Below, one piece after another: positions 52,419-61,400 of a stretch of 64,000 bases of DNA; position 1 is the stretch's first letter, and each line of letters starts with the position of its first letter. The notes under the pieces are model-generated. The model saw only the letters and a list, made by a program, of their open reading frames with translations, had not been told where the DNA came from and searched no databases. The DNA is from Nocardia camponoti. GTDB taxonomy: Bacteria; Actinomycetota; Actinomycetes; Mycobacteriales; Mycobacteriaceae. Location of the stretch: assembly GCF_014646135.1 (NCBI RefSeq), contig NZ_BMMW01000003.1, forward strand, positions 283,025 to 347,024, written 5' to 3'. Position numbers and translations under genes: made by a program.

Positions 52419-55400
52419 TCATCTGTCGGTCTTATTGAGCAATTCGCCAAGGATCGGACCGATTTCGGCGAAGGCCCGGGCGCTTGTCATTTGGTCGTGC
52501 ACCACGCCGGTCGGCCGGTCGATGATCTCGCCATCAACATAAGGTGCCCACTTCGCCGCGTCGTGGCCGAGCGCGCTGAAGTACTCAAGGCGACCCTTGA
52601 ACCGGTCCGGGGTGTGCTCGGCGATCAGCTCGGCCGACCGCACCGCGCTGCGGTAAATCCGTCGCACCCGTTCGGGCGTGAGCACCGCCATGTTGGCCGG
52701 AATGATGGCGTGGAGGGCGGCGAGCGCGTCGTCGCTGAGTTCGCGCAGTCCGCCCGTTGGCAGGGCCGCGCCCAGGTCGACGCCCAGTTCGGCAAGTGCG
52801 TCACGCAACGCCGAGTGGAAATCGGGCACATCGGTGTCGGGGTGGGAGTCGAGCATCGCCAACAACGCGACCTCGTCGCCCGCCGCTTGCAGCCGCGTCG
52901 CGACCGCGTGCGCGAGCACACCGCCAAGCGACCAGCCCATCAGTCGATACGGACCTTCCGGCTGCACGGCCTTGATTTCGGTGACGTACCGCCCGGCCAT
53001 CGCGGCGAGCGTGCCCGGCAGGTAACCGGCCTCGCTCAGCGCGGGCGATTGCAGTCCGAAAATGGGCCGCTTGCTCGGCACATACTGTGCGATTCCGGCG
53101 TAGCACCAGGAAAGCCCGTAGGCCGGGTGCAGGCAAAACAGCGGGTCAGCGGCCTGTTCGCCATGCGGGACACGGTTGCGGATGGGCAGGACGATGTTGA
53201 GCGCGTCGTCGGATTCAAGGTCGTAGTCGGCAGCGCCTGCCTGGGTCACGTCGATGCGTTCGGCGAGCGCGGCGACGGTAGCGTCGGTGAAGAACCACTG
53301 CACCCGAACGTGGACGCCAACGCGCATGCGAAGGCGGGCAATGGCTTTCGTCGTGACGAGCGAATTGCCGCCGAGTTCGAAGAAGTCGTCGTCGAGGCCA
53401 ACCTTGCCGACGCCGAGCACTTCGGCGAAGACCTCGGCGACCGCTCGCTGCACGGCCGTCGTCGGCGGACGGTACGGGCGTGTTGCGAAGGCGGGCGAAG
53501 GCAGCGCGTGGCGGTCGAGCTTGCCGCTTGCGGTGAGTGGCAGGGCAGGCAGGACGACGAGCGCGCTCGGGGCCATGTACGCGGGCAGTTCCGTGCGCGC
53601 TTTCGCGAGAATGCCTGTCTCATCGACACTTTCGCTACTCGGAACCACGTAGCCAACTAGGCGGTCACCGCTCGGGCCGTGCACGAGGGTGACGGCGGCG
53701 GCGCACACGTCCGGGTGCGCGGTCAGTACCGCTTCGACTGCTGCGGGTTCGATGCGCTGGCCGCGCAGCCGGACCTGAAAACCGGTGCGGTCCAAGAACA
53801 TTAAGGTGTTGCCGGTGAGCGCGACCAGGTCGCCGGTGCGATAGAGCCGGGTGCCACCCTTCGCCGCGACAAAGCGCTCAGCGGTGCGGGCGGGTGCGCC
53901 GAGGTAGCCGCGTGCGAGTTGAACGCCTTCGATATACAGCTCGCCCGCCGTGCCGGGCGGGACCGGGCGCAGGTGGCGGTCGAGGATGTGGACCCGCATG
54001 TTGGCGACTGGTTTGCCGATGGCGACAGTCACCTCGCCGGTGCCGCTTGCCGACGCTGCCGTGGCAACCGTCGTCTCCGCTGGGCCGTACCAGTTCACGA
54101 GTTCGCCGCTGTGCGACAGTCGGGCGGTTTTGCCACTAAGCGTCTCGCCTGCCGCGAAAACCCTTCGCAGCGAAGGGAACTCCCGTGTCGGATGTTCCGC
54201 GAAGAACGCGTCAAGCATGGACGGGACGAAGTGGATCACGGTAACGCCGTTGTCGTTGATCAGCCGACCCAGGTACGCCGGGTCCCGATGACCTCCCGGT
54301 TCCGCGATCACGACTGACGCGCCAGTCTGCAAGGGCCACAACAGTTCCCACGCTGCGATGTCGAACGCGACCGACGTCTTGTGCGCGACAACGTCGGTTC
54401 GACTCAGCGGATACGCCCGCTGCGCCCAACGGAACTGCGCGACGAGCTGCCGATGTGTGAGCATGACGCTCTTCGGCATCCCCGTCGAGCCGGAGGTGGG
54501 GATCACGTAGGCGAGGTTGTCGGGGGTCGCTGCGGCGAAGTCCGTCGCGGGGTCGCCCGCACAGGCAGCGAGGTCGACGACGGGCACGGCCGAGCCGGTG
54601 CTGAACCCGGTCGCGGCGGTAGTGAGCACGCAGACCGCACCGGCGGCGGCAAGCACACGTTCGGTGTGTTCGGCGGGCTGGTCGGGGTCGAGTGGGAGGT
54701 AGGCCGCACCGGTACGCAGGACCGCGTAGATCGCGATGGCGAGGTCGATGCCGCGTTGAATGGCAACGGCGACAAGGGCTTCGGGTACTGCGCCGTGTTC
54801 GACGAGCCCGGCCGCGACGGTGCGAACGCGGGCGTCGAACTCAGCGTAGGTGAGGGTGGTTGCGCCGCTAGTTGGCGCGAAGGAGTCGACGCCGGCGCCC
54901 GACGTGGCACCGGGGACGCTTACCGGGTGGGTGCGGGTTTTGCCGTCAACGAACGCGATCGCGTCCGGTGTGCGCGCGACCTGGGCGTCGAACAGCGTCA
55001 ATAACGTTGCGCCGCCGAGCAGTTCGGGGGCGCCTGTGGCGTTGAACGACGCGAGACTCGCACGTTCCTCAGCGAGGAGCACGTCGATCGCGCCGATCGG
55101 TGTGGTCGGTGCGGCGACGAAGCGGGCAAGCAGCATCGAAAGACGTTGGGCGACAGCATTAGCCGCGTCTTCGTCGAACACGTCGCGCAGGTACTGCACC
55201 GAAACGCGCAGTTGACCGTCGGTGGTCACCCGAACCGTGAGCGGGTAATGCGTGGTGCTCACCGCGTCGTCGGTTTGCGACGCACCGAAGGCGACAAGCG
55301 AGTCGAAAAGGGGATCGATGCCCGCGATGTCCTGAATCTCGCCGAGACCGAGAACCTGGTGGTCGCGCAGCGCCACTTGCTCGGCGTGCAGGGTGGTGAG

Positions 55401-58400
55401 CAGGTCAGCGACGCTGTCACCAAGGCGAACGCGCACCCGAACCGGGACGGTGTTGAGGAACAGCCCGACCATGCGGTCAGCGCCCGGCAGTGCGGCGGGA
55501 CGCCCGGAGACAGTCGCGCCGAAGACTACGTCGTCGCGGTCAACGAGACGCGCGATCAGCACGCCCCACGCCGCGTTGACGACCGTGTTCACCGTGACGC
55601 CAAGCCCATCAGCAAGCGCGATGAGCGCTGCGGTGTCGTCGGTCGACAGCTCGAAGCCGACTTCCCCTGTGCCAGCCACTATTTCGCGCCCAAGATCAAC
55701 GGGCGCGAGCGGTGTCGGCTCGGTAAGCCCAGCTAGCGCACCCCGCCATGCCTGTCGCGCCGCATCAAGATCCTGTGCGGCGAGCCATTCGAGGTAGTCG
55801 CGGTAGGGCGCGGGTTTGGGCATGCGCCGAGTGCGGCCGTTGAGCCCGTGCGCGGCAAGCAGATCCTGTCCAAGCAGCGCCAGCGACCGCTCATCAAGCA
55901 CAATCCGATGGCTCGTGACCAGCAGACGCGCTGCCGTTGGCGTGCATACCAGCGTGAACCGCACCAGCGGCGCGACGGCCATGTCGAAGTGGGTGGCGAG
56001 GTCGGTTTCGCGGATCTTCGCGAAGTCCGAGTCATCCGCCTCGACGGTCCGCCACGGCAGCTCAACGTCATCGACAACTACCTGCACGGGCGTGCCCGCC
56101 GTGTCGCTAGCGAACGCGACACGCAAATTGTCATGTCGCTCAACAACACTCGCGGCTGCGCGGCGCACCTGGTCGGGATCGACGCCAGGTTCGAGGTCGA
56201 GTACGGCCTGCGTGAGGTACGGGTCGACCGATGACTCCGCGAGCAGCGCGTGGAACAGCATCCCCGACTGCAACGGCGTCGCTGGCCACAGGTCGCTCAG
56301 CGACGGGTAGGTGCGCATGAGTCGGGTCAGCTCGCCCTGCGTCAGCCGAACGAGCGGGAAGTCCGAGGGCGTGAAACCGCCTGCGCCAGGGCGCAATCCG
56401 TGCTCCGCGAGGCCGCCCAGTGCGCGAATCCAGCCTTCGGCGAAGTGGCGAACCGCGTCGCCAGTGAGCGCCGATGTCGCGTAGTCGAAGCGCGCGTGTA
56501 ATCCGTCGTCGGTGGCGTCGACGGTGATGACGAGCACGAGGTCGTCGGTGAGCGCGTCGGTGTGGACCTTCGCGGGCCGCAGATCGCGGAAGCGCACCGC
56601 GAAACGGCCACGGTCGAGGGTGCGCACACCGTCCGAATGTTGTTGGCGCAGTAGGCCAAAGCCAGCTCCGCCCATCGGGACAGCACGTCGCGCTTCCTTG
56701 ACCTGACCGAGCGCGGCACCCGCCGCCGGACCACCGACGAGCGCGTCCGCGACATCGATGCCGTCGAGCCGCAGCGCGAGCGGGTAGTCGGTGGTGAAGC
56801 CACCAACGACCGCACCCGACTCTTCGCCGCCGAAAACGCGCTGGTCAGCCCATAGTCGCGCGACGGTGCCGAGCGTGCGCGCGGTGCCAGCCTCGATCCC
56901 GCCGTGCAGGGCGAGCGCGGCGGCGGTGAGCAGCACTTCGTCGATGGTCGCGCGATAGGCCTCGGCGACGGCGGCGACGGCCGCACTGCCTTCGCCCGTG
57001 ATGCTCAGCGAGACACGTCCGCGTTGCCGCAGGTCAGGGGCTTCGGCGGTGCGCGGCCTGACCGCGCGATGCCAGTACTGTCGCTCGGCCCGCGCCGCCG
57101 CCGAAGCGGGGTAGGCGGCGAGCCCGCGCACGAGTTCGTCCATGCCAGCGTCGGGGGTCGACGGCGCGGCGTGTCGCCCGCGACTCCACGTGGCGGCGAG
57201 TTGGTCGATGACGGCGCGTAGCGAAAGGTCGTCTAGGACAAGGGCATTGGCGACGACAACGAGTCGACTCCCCACCCGGTCGCCGAGCGTCGCGTCTGCG
57301 ACGCCCTCGGCACCCGTCAGCAAGAAGTGGATATTGCGGCCTTCGTCGGGGTCAAGCGCGGCCGTTGCCGCGGCGACGATGTCGTCGATCGGCAGCGACG
57401 CCTCACCGTCGGCGGTGTCGAGGCGACGGAACGCGGTACCCGTCCGCTCCCCCTGCGACGGGATGCGCAGCACCGGCGTTTCGCCCGTTCGGTCCAGCCG
57501 CACCCACAGCATCGGGTGCTGTCGCATCACGGCAGCAGCCGCTTCAGCGACCGAGTCGGCCGAACAGTGCGCGGGCACGTCGAGCACTACCGCGCGCGGC
57601 GAAACCGCAGCTTGATCGGCGTCGAGCAGCGCGCTCGCCGTTGCGGTCAGCGGGATCAGTTGGGTTGGTTCGGCCTTGGTCGGCAGCTCAACCCGGTCCG
57701 CGAGCGCGCCGATCGTTGACGTGTCGAATAGGTCGCGCGGGCGTAGTCGCGCGCCGGACGCGGCCGCGCGCGCGACCACCTCAAGTGCGGTGACGCTATC
57801 GCCGCCGAGTGCGAAGAAATCGTCGTCGATGCCGACCTCATCGTGGCCGAGCACCGCGCCGACGACCCGCGCGACGATGCGCTCAGGCTCGGTTTGCGGG
57901 GCGCGATACGTGCGTGCGCTTGTCGGCTCGGGCAGGGCGAGCTTGCCTGCCGCGTTCACGGGAATCGCGTCGAGCACGATGATCGCGGTAGGCACCATGT
58001 AGTCGGGAAGTACGCGCGAAGCATGGGCGGTGAGGCTGGTCGCATCGACCGCATCGCCAACGACGTACGCGATGAGTGTCGAAGCGCCGCTGGCATTTTC
58101 GCGACTGACCGTGGTCACCCACGTGACGCCCGGTGCGGACGCGAGCGCCGTATCTACCTCGCCCAGTTCAACGCGCAGACCACGCACCTTGACCTGAAAA
58201 TCGTTACGCCCCGCGAACTCCAGCGCGTCGCCGCGCCTGCGCACGAGGTCGCCGGTGCGGTACAACCGCTCCCCCGGCTCACCGAATGGATCGGCGAGGA
58301 AGCGGCCTGCCGTCAGCCCAGCGCTTCGGTGGTAGCCACGCGCGAGACCTGGTCCGCCCAAATACAATTCGCCAACAACGCCGGGCGCGACCGGACGCAA

Positions 58401-61400
58401 GCGCTGATCGAGCACCAGCGCGCGCATCCCGCGAATCGGTCCGCCCATCAGCACGGGCTCGCCGGGTAGCAGCGCATCGGACATCGTTGCCACGATGGTG
58501 GCTTCGGTCGGACCGTAGCTGTCGTGAATACGCCGGTTAGGCAACGTATTCCATCGCGCGGCCAGCTCGGCGGGGACATCTTCCCCGCCAATGCAGACCG
58601 CGCGGAGCCCTGGCACCCCGTTCGGGTCGAGCGTCGACAGCACCGCTGGCGTGAGGAAGGCGTGCGTCACCTGTTCGTCGCGGATGAGTCGGGCGAGTTC
58701 AGTGCCGCCGACCGAAGCCGCGGGTGCGACGACGAGCGTGCCTGTCGAACCGATCGCCAGCAGGAGTTCAATCAACGACGCGTCGAAGGGCGGCGATGCG
58801 AAAGCCAGTGGGCGAGAAGAACTGTCGAGCTTGAGTCGCGCTACCTGTTCGGCCTGGAGATTCACCAAACCTCGGTGCGAGACCAGCACGCCCTTGGGCA
58901 TTCCCGTCGAACTGGAGGTATAGGTCAGGTACGCGGCATTGTCGGGACGCGGGGTGCCGAGCAGTTCGATTTCGCGCAGCGCGACGGTCGCGTGTCCGGC
59001 GACCTCGGCGGTGAAAACCGCGTTGTCGAGCGCGACCCAGCCAACGGTCCCGGGCAGTGTCGGCAGGTCAGCCAGTTCGGCGGTCATCGTGATGCCGAAC
59101 GCGACACCCGAATCGTCGAGCATGTGGCTGATGCGTTCGGCCGGATAACCGGGGTCGATAGGCACGATGGTCGCGCCGGTACGGGCGATCGCCCACACCG
59201 CGAGCACCGATTCGACCGAACGCCGCATCGCGACCGCAACACCGACCTCCGGCCCAGCACCCCGCGTGACCAGGGCGCGAGCGAGTTGATTGGCCGCTTT
59301 GTTGAGGTCGGTGTAGGTGAAGTCGCGCCCGTCGCCGCGCACCGCGACGCCGGTCGGATTGGCGGAAACCGCCGCGTCCATGAGGTCAGCGAGGGTGCGC
59401 GCGGGTTCGGCGGGCGGGCCAGCGAGGGTTACTTGGGAGAGTTCGTCGGGCGACATGAGCTCGATGGCGCCCGCGCTGACGGTCGGGTCGGCGACGGCTT
59501 GGGTGAGAATGCGGATGAGCTGGTCCGCGAATCTCGCGACGGTTGGCTCATCGAATAGTTCTGTGGCGTAGGTGAATTCGCCATCGAGTTGCGACGAGTG
59601 CTCACGGATGGTGAGCGAGAGGTCGAGCCGCGTCGCTGCGGTACGCGCGTCGATGCTGGTGACTTCGAGTCCCGGCAGGGTGAAGCTCCGCGCTGCGGAG
59701 TTGTCGAACGCAAGCGCGACCTGGACGAGCGGGTGCGCGGATGACCTGGTTGGTGCGCCCGCGCTTGTGATCCGGTCGGACCTGGTTGGCGTATCGATGT
59801 GGTGCCCGGACCTGGTGGGTGCGGGTGCCTCGGCGTGCCGGTCGGACTGGGTTGGCGCGAGGCTGTCGGGGTGCCGGTCGGAGTCGGTCTGTGCGAACCC
59901 GTCGGCGGGGCGCTCAGACCTGGTCTGCGCGAGCCCGTCGACGCGCCGATCGGCCCCTGCGTGCGCGAACCCGTCGCTGCGCCGCCCAGACCTATCCGGT
60001 GCGAGCCCGTCGATGTGGCGGTCGGACCCGGTCTGTGCGAACCCGTCGGGGTGGCGCTCGGACCTCGTCTGCGCGAACATCTCGATGAGGCGCTCGAAGG
60101 GAATGTTTGCGTGGGCGAAGGCGGCCAGGTCGGTTTCGCGGATAGCGGCTAGTAGGTCGGCGAAGTGGGCGTCGGGGGTGACTCGGCTGCGCAGGACGAG
60201 GGTGTTGACGAACGGGCCGACAAGGTCGTCGAGTTCGCGGTGAGCGCGTCCTGCGACGGGGGTGCCGATGGGGATGTCGTCGGTGCCGGTGAGTCGGGCG
60301 AGCAGGACCGCTAGAGCCGTCTGGACGACCATGAACACGGTCGCGTTGTGCGTGCGGGCGAGGTCGGCGAGGCTTTCGCTTAAGGCAGTCTCGATCGTAA
60401 AGCGAACTGTCGCAGCACTATTCGATGCAACGCGCGGGCGCGGGCGGTCGAGCGGAAGTGGCAGCTCGGCGGGGAGGCCTGCGAGCTGGGTCGTCCAATA
60501 GTTCAGTTGCGTCTCGTCCGACGAATCTTGTTGCAGGACGGCATAGTCCGCGTATTGCAACGGCAGGTTGGTCCACGAGGGTGCGCGACGGGCAGCGCGA
60601 GCGGTGTATGCCTCAACCAAGTCGCGAACGAGCGGACCCATCGAGAAACTGTCGACACTGATGCGGTGGACGACGAGCACGAGCACGTGGTCTTCCTGGC
60701 TCAGCCGAAGCAGTTTGACGCGGACCGGCGGCGCAGCGGTGACGTCGAAACTCGTTGCGACAGTTCGGCGAATCTCCGCGCTCAACGCATCTTCGGCGAC
60801 CTGGACCGCCGTCAGCGACGGTCGGGCTGGCGGGCGGATCGACTGCACCGTGCCCGAACCATCGTCGGGATAACAGGTGCGCAGGACTTCGTGTCGGGTG
60901 AACAGGTCGTCGATCGCGGCGGCGAGCGCGTCGGTGTCGAGCTGGCCTGTCAAGCGCAGCGCGAGGGGGACGTTATCGACCGTCGCGGTGGGGTCGATGC
61001 GATTGAGCAACCAGTTGCGTTGCTGGGCGGCGGTGAGCGGGAGTCGATCGGGGCGCGTCGGCGCTTGCAGCGGGGTTTGCGCGGGCTCGTCCAGATGCGA
61101 AACCCGGTGTGCGAGTTCAGCAACCGTCGGTGCTTCGAAAAGCAGGCGGACGCCGATGGGACGGTCAAGTGCGGTGCCGATCCGCGCGACCGCGCGGGTG
61201 GCGAGCATCGAATTGCCGCCGAGCGCGAAGAAGTCGTCGTCGGCACCGACGGTCTTCGCGCCTAGAACTTCCGCGAACACGTCGGCAACGAGCTGTTCGG
61301 TTGGCGTTTCGGGAGCGCGGAACGTGGCGGTCGCGAAGGTTGGTGCGGGGAGATCGGCGCGGTCGATGGTGCCGTTGACCGTGCGCGGAAGCGCGTCTAC

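Noticed and set aside
59745..60073. Regularly spaced repeats resembling a CRISPR array
   Set aside because: Units are 36 bp, contiguous and degenerate with no unique spacers, and they stay in frame inside an NRPS. They are a minisatellite.
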